DNA of 7,865 bases, from NCBI GenBank assembly GCA_023136305.1, contig JAGLSF010000091.1, forward strand, positions 1 to 7,865, written 5' to 3'. Positions 1 to 6,838 of this stretch are shown here, one piece after another. Position 1 is the first letter of the stretch; every line of letters begins with the position of its first letter. The notes beneath the pieces are model-generated. The model saw only the letters and a list, made by a program, of their open reading frames with translations, had not been told where the DNA came from and made no database searches. Source of the stretch: Spirochaetota bacterium. Its GTDB lineage: Bacteria > Spirochaetota > B62-G9 > DRHN01. The translations under genes were made by a program, and so were the position numbers.

Positions 1-38
1 TCTTCATTGGAGAGCGTATCTTACACACCAGCTCAATC

Positions 39-147
39 ATTAGTTTCTTATTTGTTAAGTTACCGTTATTTATATCATTATACATGTGAACTTACTGATA
101 AAATGCGAATTAAGCCTGCTTCGCAGGAGGCAGCACCAGAAACTAAT
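39..147. repeat. 10-bp inverted repeat flanking the leader
   Basis: ATTAGTTTCT at 39-48 and its exact reverse complement AGAAACTAAT at 138-147 enclose 89 bases. They could be the ends of a small non-autonomous element, an operator pair, or the base of a large RNA stem. The flanks give only a weak, palindromic AT as a possible target duplication, and there is no transposase. A perfect 10-bp pair in so short a stretch is not expected often by chance, but it can happen. Confidence 0.4.
115..127 (+). other. Small hairpin in malic enzyme leader
   Basis: CCTGC at 115-119 and GCAGG at 123-127 form a 5-bp GC-rich stem around a TTC loop. No T-run follows, so it is not an intrinsic terminator. It lies about 50 bases before the malic enzyme start, inside the larger inverted repeat, and could shape the 5' end of the mRNA. 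Confidence 0.35.
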
Positions 148-176
148 TAGGACTGTATAAGAAGGGACAGTATCCA

Positions 177-1526
177 ATGGAAAAGGATGTTGACAGGCTC
201 CTCGCCCGTGCAAGGAAGCCGCTCGAGGTTGCTCCCAGCCTGCACCGGCTCTATAAGGGCAAGATCGAAGTTGTCCCACGCTGCAGAGTGCGAGACCTTC
301 ACGATTTCGATGTCTGGTACACACCCGGCGTTGCTGCTCCATGCAGGGAGATACAGGAGAATGAGGATCTCGTGTACGACTACACGAGTAAGTGGAACAC
401 GGTTGCGGTCATCTCCGACGGTACCAGGGTCCTGGGCCTCGGGGATATCGGGCCAAAGGCTGCGGTCCCTGTCATGGAGGGTAAGGCCCTCCTCTACAAA
501 TACCTGGGGGGTGTCGATGCCTTCCCCATATGTTTGGATACGAAAGATCCCGACCAGTTCATCGAGACGGTCAAGCTTCTGCACCCGACCCTCGGCGGCG
601 TGAACCTGGAGGACATTGAGCAGCCCAAGTGCTTCTACATACTCGAACGGCTCAGGCGTGAATGTCAGATTCCGGTATGGCATGACGATCAGCAGGGTAC
701 AGCTGCGGTCACTCTGGCGGGACTGATCAATGCGCTCAAGGTGGTGGGAAAGGATCTTTCAAAGGTCAGTGTCGTATTCATGGGTGCCGGTGCGGCGAAT
801 ATTCGGGTCGCCGACCTGCTATTCAAGACAGGCGTCGACCCGGGCCGTTGCTGCATGTATGACTCGAAAGGCGCCCTGCACAAAAACCGGAAGGACATTC
901 GGGAGAATCCCGACCTCTATGAGAAGTGGAAGGTCTGCCTGACAACAAACAGCAGAATCACCGAAGCGCCGATCGCTGAGGAGCTGCGGGGGGCCGATGT
1001 ACTCATCGCACTCTCGAAATCGGGTCCCGGCATAGTGAAACCCGCTTGGGTGTTTGAAATGGCTCCCGGTGCCATTGTGTTTGCCTGCTCAAATCCGGTA
1101 CCCGAAATCTGGCCATGGGAGGCGAAGGAGGCCGGTGCACGTATCGTTGCAACGGGGAGAAGCGATTTTCCCAATCAGGTGAACAACTCTCTCGGGTTCC
1201 CCGGCATATTCCGCGGAACGCTTGATGTCCGTGCATCCTCGATCACCGACGAGATGTGTATCGAGGCGGCTGAAGAGATCGCCTCCACGGCTGAGGACAG
1301 AGGTCTTGGCGAGGAATACATCATCCCCACCATGGAGGATTGCGAAGTGTTTCCGCGTGTGGCGACAGCTGTAGGCATGAAAGCAATCGAGCAGGGAATC
1401 ACAAAAAAGGTGATGAGCAGAGACGAATTGTACGGGGTTTCTGAAGCAATCATCCGAGATTCCCGCGAGAAGACAAAGCTTCTCATGGAACGGGGATTTA
1501 TCAAACACATAGATGAACCGGTTTGA
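177..1526 (+). CDS. NAD(P)-dependent malic enzyme (oxaloacetate-decarboxylating)
   Basis: This cytoplasmic enzyme oxidatively decarboxylates malate to pyruvate and CO2, reducing NAD+ or NADP+. The 449 residues cover both malic enzyme domains and have no phosphotransacetylase-like extension, so this is the short bacterial type. Visible motifs are WYTPG with the likely catalytic Tyr48; VMEGKALLYK with the likely catalytic Lys103; NLEDI with Glu145 and Asp146, and HDDQQGTA with Asp171, as the divalent metal site; a Rossmann segment GAGAANI near residue 200; SNPVPEI; and GRSDFPNQVNNSLGFPG. The common bacterial form of the fourth motif is HDDQHGTA, so the second Gln is a small departure. The start at ATG 177 has AAGGGA at 162-167 nine bases upstream, and the protein starts where the family usually does. 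The cofactor cannot be read with confidence. The helicase gene follows after 8 bases. Confidence 0.96.
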   Translation: MEKDVDRLLARARKPLEVAPSLHRLYKGKIEVVPRCRVRDLHDFDVWYTPGVAAPCREIQENEDLVYDYTSKWNTVAVISDGTRVLGLGDIGPKAAVPVMEGKALLYKYLGGVDAFPICLDTKDPDQFIETVKLLHPTLGGVNLEDIEQPKCFYILERLRRECQIPVWHDDQQGTAAVTLAGLINALKVVGKDLSKVSVVFMGAGAANIRVADLLFKTGVDPGRCCMYDSKGALHKNRKDIRENPDLYEKWKVCLTTNSRITEAPIAEELRGADVLIALSKSGPGIVKPAWVFEMAPGAIVFACSNPVPEIWPWEAKEAGARIVATGRSDFPNQVNNSLGFPGIFRGTLDVRASSITDEMCIEAAEEIASTAEDRGLGEEYIIPTMEDCEVFPRVATAVGMKAIEQGITKKVMSRDELYGVSEAIIRDSREKTKLLMERGFIKHIDEPV

Positions 1527-1534
1527 ACAGGTCC

Positions 1535-4009
1535 ATGATTGATATTGAACGCCTACCCGTATATCAGCATAAAGATGTCATCATCGATGCCCTGCGTCAG
1601 CATCAGGTCATCGTTGTTGAGAGCCCCACCGGATCGGGGAAGACCACTCAGATCCCCAAAATACTCTTTGATGCCGGTTTTGCCGCAAAGGGACGCATCG
1701 GTGTAACGCAGCCGCGCAGGATCGCTGCGGTTTCGGTTTCTCATTTCATTGCCCGACAGTATGGGGAGGGGATACCGGGCATGGTGGGCTACAAGATGCG
1801 TTTCGTGGATGAGACGGCAGAGGAAACACGCATCGTTATCATGACTGACGGCATTCTGCTGCAGGAGGCCAAGGGCGATCCCTATCTCTCTGAATACGAC
1901 ATTATCATGGTTGATGAGGCCCATGAGCGGAGCCTCAACATCGATTTTATCCTGGGCCTGCTCAAGGGGACACTGCGGGAACGGTCCGATCTGAAGATCG
2001 TGATCTCCTCAGCCACCATAAATGCCACTGTGTTCTCAGAGTACTTCGACGGCTGTCCCGTGGTGTCTATTGACGCGCACATGTACCCTGTGAAGGTCAT
2101 GTACGAGCCGCCCGAATATCTGCACGACTACTCTGCTGTGCAGGAAAAGATACTCGAGATTATCGGGAAGATAGAGCAGGGTGCGGAACAGGGTGATGTA
2201 CTCATCTTTCTCTCTGGCGAGGGGCAGATCAAGAGCTGCATCATCGGGATTCAAAACGAATACGGTAGAGAATCAATGGCCCTGTTGCCGCTGTACGGCA
2301 GGCTCTCACAGGAGGAGCAGGAACGGGTTTTTGAAGAGTTTCCCGGCAGACGCAAGGTGATTATGGCGACGAATATCGCTGAAACCAGTGTCACCATTGA
2401 TGGTATTCGGCATGTCATAGATCCCGGTTTTGCGAAGCTGAACTACTATAACACCCGCAACTTCACCTCCTCGCTTGTGGAAGTCCCCATCTCCAGGGCT
2501 TCATGCAATCAGCGGAAGGGGCGCGCCGGACGTACGGCACCGGGAGTCTGTTATCGTCTCTACACCCGTGAGGATTACGATGACCGTGAGCTTTTCACCA
2601 AGGAGGAGATATACCGGCGGGACCTTTCCGAGGTAATACTGCGCATGGCAGAGTTGGATATTCAGGATTTTGAAAGTTTCGATTTCATATCCCACCCCGG
2701 TAGGGAGAACATACGCGGCGCTGTAGAGGTTCTCAGGATGTTTGACGCCATCGATGAGGAGAGACGCCTGACTCCTGTCGGGGAGCTCATGGTGCAGTTC
2801 CCCATCAATCCGCGGCTGTCGAGGATGATCGTAGCGGCCATTATGGAGTACCCCGACGTGCTTGAAGAAGTGCTTATCGCCGCCTCCTTTCTCAATGACC
2901 GGGCTCCCTTTTTGCTGCCCCATGGATTGGAACTGGAGGCACGCAAAGCCCACCACTCCTTTCGCCACAAGCTCGGTGATTTCGTGTCATACCTGAATAT
3001 ATACCGGTCCTTTGTGAAGGCGCAGGACCGGGAGTCCTTCTGCAGCCAGTTCTATCTCGATTACAAGGGAATGAACGAGATATTCAATGTGAAGTGTCAG
3101 CTCAGTGAGATCGTGTCCGACACGGGGATACCAATAACGGGGGGTGGCGACCTCACCCGATACCTCTGTGCCGTTTCGAAAGGGCTGCTTCATTTCGTGT
3201 GCAGGAGAACCGGGAAGTCCAACTACTCCAGCCTTGCCGCCTACGGTATAAAGATCCATCCCGGCTCAGTGATGTACCGCCAGCGTCCCGAGTACATTGT
3301 TGCGGGCGAGATCATGCGTACGTCGCAGATGTATGCAATGTCCGTATCGCCCCTCACGCCTGAGCTGATCCGACAGATATCCGGTGATCTGGACAGAACC
3401 TTTATTCGCAAAGGTGGAAAGCCGAAGAAAAAAGTTTTACAGGATAGGGATTATACCAACTTCGTCAAGATCGGCGATGAGAGGTTCGAGATCGAATACG
3501 GCAAGAAAAAGAAGAAAATCGCCGTATTGCCCTTTGAGAAAATTCAGAGCACACTTTCATCCATGGATATGTCATCCCTGCAGGATTATCGCGGTATGAA
3601 GGGCAGGGTCATCTACCGGGGAGGGGAGATACTGGGCGGCATGAACCTGAACCGCGTGCTGCAGGTAATACCGAAGCTTGGTTTCCTGGACCGCATCGTT
3701 GAGAAATGGCCGAAGGGAGCGCACTTCGAGTACATACGGGATTCCCATCAGATCGTACGCTACATTCCCTCTCTCCTGCAACCCTGCCGGAAGACAAAAT
3801 CGAAGAGCAAACTCGGGTTTCTGACCCTGGTGACTGACGGAAACGGGGAGTACTGGTACAGCGGATACAGGGATTTTATACAGTCACTCGAGGAGTCCAT
3901 TTCGAGTCTCGAGGCCCTCATAGACGAGGACATCAATATGTTGAGCAGTGAGCAGGAAAAAACCGTCAATGAGGCCTACCGGCGTCTCACCGATATTTTA
4001 TCACGATAG
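1535..4009 (+). CDS. hrpA: DEAH-box ATP-dependent RNA helicase, HrpA-type
   Basis: This is a superfamily 2 RNA helicase that should use ATP or another NTP to remodel RNA or RNA-protein complexes in the cytoplasm. Numbered from ATG 1535 (824 residues), the motifs are GSGKTTQ with Lys36 (I), TQPRRIAA (Ia), DEAH at 127-130 (II), SAT at 159-161 (III), TNIAETS at 279-285 (V) and QRKGRAGR at 326-333 (VI). A helical HA2-like region and an OB-fold region follow, then a Lys-rich stretch near 630-660 and a C-terminal part of about 120 residues that I do not recognise. Motif II is DEAH, not the DEFH I recall for HrpB, so HrpA is the better name. The protein is much shorter than the roughly 1300-residue E. 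coli HrpA. An in-frame TTG at 1523 overlaps the malic enzyme stop and would add four residues. Neither start has a good ribosome binding site. Tight spacing suggests co-transcription with malic enzyme. Confidence 0.93.
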   Translation: MIDIERLPVYQHKDVIIDALRQHQVIVVESPTGSGKTTQIPKILFDAGFAAKGRIGVTQPRRIAAVSVSHFIARQYGEGIPGMVGYKMRFVDETAEETRIVIMTDGILLQEAKGDPYLSEYDIIMVDEAHERSLNIDFILGLLKGTLRERSDLKIVISSATINATVFSEYFDGCPVVSIDAHMYPVKVMYEPPEYLHDYSAVQEKILEIIGKIEQGAEQGDVLIFLSGEGQIKSCIIGIQNEYGRESMALLPLYGRLSQEEQERVFEEFPGRRKVIMATNIAETSVTIDGIRHVIDPGFAKLNYYNTRNFTSSLVEVPISRASCNQRKGRAGRTAPGVCYRLYTREDYDDRELFTKEEIYRRDLSEVILRMAELDIQDFESFDFISHPGRENIRGAVEVLRMFDAIDEERRLTPVGELMVQFPINPRLSRMIVAAIMEYPDVLEEVLIAASFLNDRAPFLLPHGLELEARKAHHSFRHKLGDFVSYLNIYRSFVKAQDRESFCSQFYLDYKGMNEIFNVKCQLSEIVSDTGIPITGGGDLTRYLCAVSKGLLHFVCRRTGKSNYSSLAAYGIKIHPGSVMYRQRPEYIVAGEIMRTSQMYAMSVSPLTPELIRQISGDLDRTFIRKGGKPKKKVLQDRDYTNFVKIGDERFEIEYGKKKKKIAVLPFEKIQSTLSSMDMSSLQDYRGMKGRVIYRGGEILGGMNLNRVLQVIPKLGFLDRIVEKWPKGAHFEYIRDSHQIVRYIPSLLQPCRKTKSKSKLGFLTLVTDGNGEYWYSGYRDFIQSLEESISSLEALIDEDINMLSSEQEKTVNEAYRRLTDILSR

Positions 4010-4031
4010 GTAGCCGAGAGATAGCGTTTGA

Positions 4032-4107
4032 TACATGTGAAATGCACTTGTACATGTAAAATGCACTCGTACATGTGAAATGCACCTGTACAATAGTACG
4101 TGCATTA
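4032..4107. repeat. 19-bp tandem repeat array, three full units plus a decayed fourth
   Basis: The core TACATGTGAAATGCAC occurs at 4032-4047, as TACATGTAAAATGCAC (one change) at 4051-4066, and exactly at 4070-4085. Variable three-base linkers (TTG, TCG, CTG) keep the period at exactly 19. A fourth copy starts on register at 4089 with TACA and regains TGCAT near its end, but its middle is changed. Each unit contains the palindrome ACATGT and the dyad GTG-N5-CAC. Direct repeats like these between genes often serve as clustered binding sites for a regulator, sometimes in plasmid or phage control regions. The location just before the kinase gene favours a control role, which is inference. Confidence 0.85.
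4079..4106 (+). other. Imperfect hairpin formed by last repeat unit and inverted partner
   Basis: AATGCAC at 4079-4085, the end of the third repeat unit, is the reverse complement of GTGCATT at 4100-4106. Inside it, GTAC at 4088-4091 pairs with GTAC at 4096-4099 around an AATA loop, leaving a two-base CT bulge on the left arm. That gives 7 plus 4 base pairs. No T-run follows. The same right arm could pair with the AATGCAC of either earlier unit, so alternative structures are possible. Confidence 0.45.
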
Positions 4108-4153
4108 TAAGTACGGCTGCATTGTTTTGTACCGACCAGGTCGTGAACTATGC

Positions 4154-4159
4154 AGGAGG
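4154..4159 (+). promoter_or_regulatory. Strong ribosome binding site of the sugar kinase
   Basis: AGGAGG lies five bases before ATG 4165. It decides the start, because an in-frame ATG at 4150 overlaps this site and has no comparable sequence ahead of it. Confidence 0.85.
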
Positions 4160-4164
4160 GCTGC

Positions 4165-5691
4165 ATGGCTGTAGCAAGGATCTTTGCCGTTGATCTTGGA
4201 GCTTCAGGCGGGAAGTTTTTTTCCGGGGTGTTCGAGAAGGATTCCTTTAGCATGGACGAGGTGCACCGCTTCGAACATGGAGGAATCACCTTCTTCCTCC
4301 GCGATCGTGAAAACAGAGTTACAGAACGGACATATTGGGATGATACCTGGCTTTATGAAAATATACTCCGGGGCCTCAGACGGTACCGACGTGAGATAGC
4401 TGACAGGATCGAATCCATCGGTGTCGACACCTGGGGGTCAGACGGCCAGTTCGTGACTGCTGACGGTGATCTCATCGGCCGTGTCTACTGCTACCGTGAT
4501 CATCGCCTAGACAGGATGATCGATGAGCTCAAAAAAGTTGTCGATCCCGTGAGGGTGTACGAGATAACAGGGATACATTTTCAACCCTTCAACATCTCCA
4601 ATCAGCTTCTCTGGTTCCTGCAGAACCGGCGAGAGCTCCTGCTCCCCGGGTCCACCTTTATCCCCATGCCCTCGCTCTTCTACTATTATCTGGGGATGGT
4701 GCGCATGGTTGACTCATCGTGGGCCAGTGTTACCCAGCTTATGGACGCGCGCAAGAGGAGGTGGAGTCCGGAGCTGCTGCAGGCCATCGGCATGCCCGAG
4801 GATGCCATGCCGGAGATTGTGGAGCCTGGCAGCGTGGTCGGAGAGATGACCGGGCAGCTGGCTGAATCGCTTCGCCTCAACAGGGCAAAGCTCGTTGCTG
4901 TAGGTTCACACGATACGGCAAGCGCATTTGCAGCTGTTCCTGAAGAGCTTGGCGAGGAAGCTCTCATCATCAGTTCGGGCACCTGGTCCCTGGTGGGAAA
5001 GCTCATTCCCCAACCCATCACCAGCGCAGATGCCATGGCCTTCAATATCAGCAACGAGGGCGGCATCGGAAATATCCGTTTTCTGAAGAACTGCATGGGG
5101 ACATGGATCGTACAGGAGCTTCGAAGGCTCTGGAAGCAGCGGGACGGACAGGAGATGGGCTGGGATGAAATTACCGGACTGGTCGCCCAGGCGGAGCCTT
5201 TCGGCTCTTTCATCGATCCCGATGACAGCGGATTCTACAATCCACCTGACATGGAGAAGGCAATTGCCTCGTTCTGCAAAAAAACCGGGCAGGCCATACC
5301 CAAGAACCGCGCCACCTATCTCAGGGTTGTGTATGAGAGCCTCGCCTTGAAGTACAGGCTCGTTGATGAACAGATTTCCGGTGTATGCGGAACCCCGAGC
5401 AGGGTTGTGCACATCGTGGGGGGGGGCTGTAAGAATGAGCTCCTCAACCGGTTTACTGCGGATGCCACGGGTCTTCCTGTTGTTGCCGGCCCGGAAGAGG
5501 CGACAGCAGTGGGGAACATCGCAGTACAGGCCCTGGGCACGGGGATTTTTCCTGATCTCGGTTCAGCGCTCTCTGTCATGCTCTCAGCATTCACCATCAG
5601 GCGTTTTGAACCGGAGAAACCGCAAACCTGGACACAGCAATATGACAAGTTCAGGAAAATTCTCCAATCCACCCAATCCACAACGCATTGA
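4165..5691 (+). CDS. rhaB: Rhamnulokinase (FGGY family)
   Basis: This FGGY-family kinase is predicted to phosphorylate L-rhamnulose at O-1 with ATP in the cytoplasm, the second step of rhamnose breakdown. It has 508 residues from ATG 4165, close to the 489 of E. coli RhaB. Visible motifs are DLGASGG at 10-16 (phosphate loop), GVDTWGSDG at 86-94 and YRDHR at 110-114 (sugar side), SHDTASA with the likely catalytic base Asp250, SSGTW at 270-274, an FNISNEGG segment followed by FLKNCMG, and HIVGGGC near 417-422 in the ATP site. Their order and wording match RhaB better than xylulo-, glycero- or fuculokinase. The closing residues QSTQST come from a 9-bp duplication. A run of nine G lies in the VGGGC motif. 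No rhamnose isomerase or aldolase gene is in view, so a related ketose remains possible. The LacI gene downstream is a likely partner. Confidence 0.9.
   Translation: MAVARIFAVDLGASGGKFFSGVFEKDSFSMDEVHRFEHGGITFFLRDRENRVTERTYWDDTWLYENILRGLRRYRREIADRIESIGVDTWGSDGQFVTADGDLIGRVYCYRDHRLDRMIDELKKVVDPVRVYEITGIHFQPFNISNQLLWFLQNRRELLLPGSTFIPMPSLFYYYLGMVRMVDSSWASVTQLMDARKRRWSPELLQAIGMPEDAMPEIVEPGSVVGEMTGQLAESLRLNRAKLVAVGSHDTASAFAAVPEELGEEALIISSGTWSLVGKLIPQPITSADAMAFNISNEGGIGNIRFLKNCMGTWIVQELRRLWKQRDGQEMGWDEITGLVAQAEPFGSFIDPDDSGFYNPPDMEKAIASFCKKTGQAIPKNRATYLRVVYESLALKYRLVDEQISGVCGTPSRVVHIVGGGCKNELLNRFTADATGLPVVAGPEEATAVGNIAVQALGTGIFPDLGSALSVMLSAFTIRRFEPEKPQTWTQQYDKFRKILQSTQSTTH
5664..5681 (+). repeat. 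9-bp tandem duplication at the kinase C-terminus
   Basis: CCAATCCAC occurs twice back to back, at 5664-5672 and 5673-5681. Nine bases keep the frame and give the repeated residues QST-QST just before the kinase stop. It looks like a harmless slippage duplication in a C-terminal tail. Confidence 0.8.
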
Positions 5692-5721
5692 AAAAAGTGG
5701 GTAAGAATCCTTGAATATCTG

Positions 5722-5750
5722 TTGACAGGAATGGGCGTAAAGTGTACAGT
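5722..5750 (+). promoter_or_regulatory. Sigma70-type promoter of the LacI gene
   Basis: TTGACA at 5722-5727 is a perfect -35 box. After exactly 17 bases comes TACAGT at 5745-5750, which matches four of six positions of the -10 consensus. Transcription would start near 5757, inside the operator at 5753-5768 and about 20 bases before the regulator's ATG. It lies just after the kinase stop, so the regulator can be expressed apart from the kinase. Confidence 0.65.
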
Positions 5751-5752
5751 TG

Positions 5753-5768
5753 TTGAAATCGTTTACAA
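5753..5768. promoter_or_regulatory. LacI-family operator, likely autoregulatory
   Basis: TTGAAATCGTTTACAA is a 16-bp palindrome centred on CG, with six of eight symmetric pairs matching, of the form TTGNAANCGNTTNCAA. This agrees with the general LacI/CcpA-type operator pattern TGNAANCGNTTNCA. It starts three bases after the predicted -10 box and covers the likely transcription start, where bound repressor would block the polymerase. The regulator encoded 12 bases downstream is the obvious candidate to bind it. Confidence 0.7.
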
Positions 5769-5779
5769 TTATATCGACC

Positions 5780-6787
5780 ATGCACAGGAAACTCAACATT
5801 GAAAAGGTTGCAGAGTATGCCGGTGTCTCGACGGCAACGGTCTCGAGGGTCCTCAACAACTATCCCTTTGTCAAGGATGAGACGAGGCGGAAGGTACTGC
5901 AGGTCATACGTGAGACCAACTATCAGGTCAATGCCGTTGCCCGCAATCTCAGGAGGAAAAAAACCCACTCCATCGGTGTAATCATCAGCAATGTTCTGAG
6001 CTCATTCTATTCGGTCATAGCGAAGGCCGTTGAGGATGCGGCAATCAGGAACAAGTTCAGTACGGTGCTCTGCAACGGTGGTGACAGTCCGGAAAAAGAG
6101 CTCAGCTACCTGAAGGTTCTCCATGAAAACAGGGTCGACGGCATCATACTCTCACCAACCGGAAAGAACAGGGATTATCTGAGCTTTCTCATCTCATCGG
6201 GAATACCGATCACCTTGGTTGACAGAACGGTAAAGGGTCTGCAGTGTGATACCGTACTCGTTAACAACCGGGAAGCGTCACGTGAGGTGGTCAGGTACAT
6301 GCTGAGACAGGGGTATCGCAATATCGGTTTCATAGCCGGCCCTCAGGACAGGTTGACCGGTATTGAGCGGCTGCAGGGTTATTATGATGCCCATGAAAAC
6401 GAGGGTGTGCCCGTCCATGAGGGACTCGTCAAGATGGGAGATTTTCTGATCGAATCCGGAAAGGCGAGGGCTATCGAGCTTCTCGAAAACGGCAGGCTTG
6501 ATGCTCTCTACGTATCGAATTCTGATATGGCGACCGGGGCCTATGTTGCAATCAAGGAAAAGGGATTGAGAATTCCGGAGGACATAGGGTTTGCGATGTT
6601 TGATGATCCGGACTGGGCATCGCTCGTGACACCCGGTGTGTCGGCGGTAAGGCAGCCAGTGTATACACTGGGTTCCACCGCTGCAGACCTGCTCGTGAAG
6701 CGGATTGTGGATGGCAGCGGTGCAATAGATAAGGAACCGGTAAAGATCGTGCTTGAGGCCAGGTTCATAAAACGCGGGTCGGTGTAA
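5780..6787 (+). CDS. LacI-family transcriptional regulator
   Basis: This DNA-binding regulator of 335 residues probably controls the neighbouring sugar genes and itself. The N-terminal helix-turn-helix is typical: NIEKVAEYAGVSTATVSRVLNN at residues 6-27, cut by a hinge segment NAVARNLRR at 51-59 that includes the Leu57 expected in the minor groove. The usual Pro before NA is Val50 here. A periplasmic-binding-protein-like sensor domain follows, with family markers such as VDGIILSP, GYRNIGFIAGP, ERLQGYYDA, DALYVSNSDMATGAY and IPEDIGFAMFDDPDWASLVTPGVSAV. The effector cannot be read, but a sugar or sugar phosphate from the rhamnulokinase pathway is the natural guess. I chose ATG 5780 because a TTG further upstream at 5750 would overlap the promoter and operator. 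There is no good Shine-Dalgarno site before 5780, so translation may be modest. Confidence 0.93.
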   Translation: MHRKLNIEKVAEYAGVSTATVSRVLNNYPFVKDETRRKVLQVIRETNYQVNAVARNLRRKKTHSIGVIISNVLSSFYSVIAKAVEDAAIRNKFSTVLCNGGDSPEKELSYLKVLHENRVDGIILSPTGKNRDYLSFLISSGIPITLVDRTVKGLQCDTVLVNNREASREVVRYMLRQGYRNIGFIAGPQDRLTGIERLQGYYDAHENEGVPVHEGLVKMGDFLIESGKARAIELLENGRLDALYVSNSDMATGAYVAIKEKGLRIPEDIGFAMFDDPDWASLVTPGVSAVRQPVYTLGSTAADLLVKRIVDGSGAIDKEPVKIVLEARFIKRGSV

Positions 6788-6800
6788 GCCATATGTTTCG

Positions 6801-6819
6801 TGCAGGTTATTCTCCTGCA
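6801..6819 (+). other. Short hairpin after the LacI gene
   Basis: TGCAGG at 6801-6806 and CCTGCA at 6814-6819 form a 6-bp stem with a 7-base loop. There is no T-run after it, and a purine-rich ribosome binding sequence follows at once, so a terminator is unlikely. It might influence translation of the next frame or mRNA stability between the genes. Confidence 0.3.
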
Positions 6820-6838
6820 GGGAGGGAGATGCAAAATC

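Larger units (their letters stand above)
1..176. other. AT-rich leader upstream of malic enzyme
   Basis: This stretch holds no gene that I can support. It is visibly richer in A and T than the coding sequence after it. It contains a 10-bp inverted repeat (39-48 and 138-147), a small hairpin (115-127), and the 11-mer ATACATGTGAA at 80-90, which recurs in the repeat array at 4031-4041. AT-rich hexamers near 52-57 and 71-84 resemble promoter elements, but none pair at the usual 16-18 base spacing, so I do not call a promoter. It probably carries the 5' untranslated region and control sites of the malic enzyme gene. Confidence 0.6.
4010..4149. other. AT-rich spacer between helicase and kinase
   Basis: No gene lies here. 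The spacer is made almost entirely of a 19-bp tandem repeat array (4032-4088), a decayed fourth unit, an imperfect hairpin (4079-4106), and two related words starting GTACG and ending TGCATT at 4096-4106 and 4111-4123. TATAAG at 4106-4111 resembles a -10 box, but I see no -35 at the right distance. I see no stem followed by a T-run after the helicase stop. It must hold the kinase promoter unless the kinase is read from upstream. Confidence 0.7.

Noticed and set aside
52..84. Promoter for malic enzyme from TTGTTA and TATACA-like boxes
   Set aside because: The candidate boxes do not fall at 16-18 base spacing, so I could not choose a convincing pair.
147..683. Reverse-strand open frame of 178 codons opposite malic enzyme
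   Set aside because: It lies fully antisense to a well-supported gene, has no recognised motif and no good start context.
4032..4107. Possible CRISPR array
   Set aside because: Units are 19 bases apart with only three-base linkers, so there is no room for spacers, and no cas gene is nearby.
4079..4129. Possible intrinsic terminator after the helicase
   Set aside because: The hairpin at 4079-4106 is not followed by a T-run, and the T-rich piece at 4123-4129 is too far from it.
4686..5213. Reverse-strand open frame of 175 codons opposite the kinase
   Set aside because: It is antisense to conserved kinase motifs and its Ser-rich translation looks like a shadow frame.
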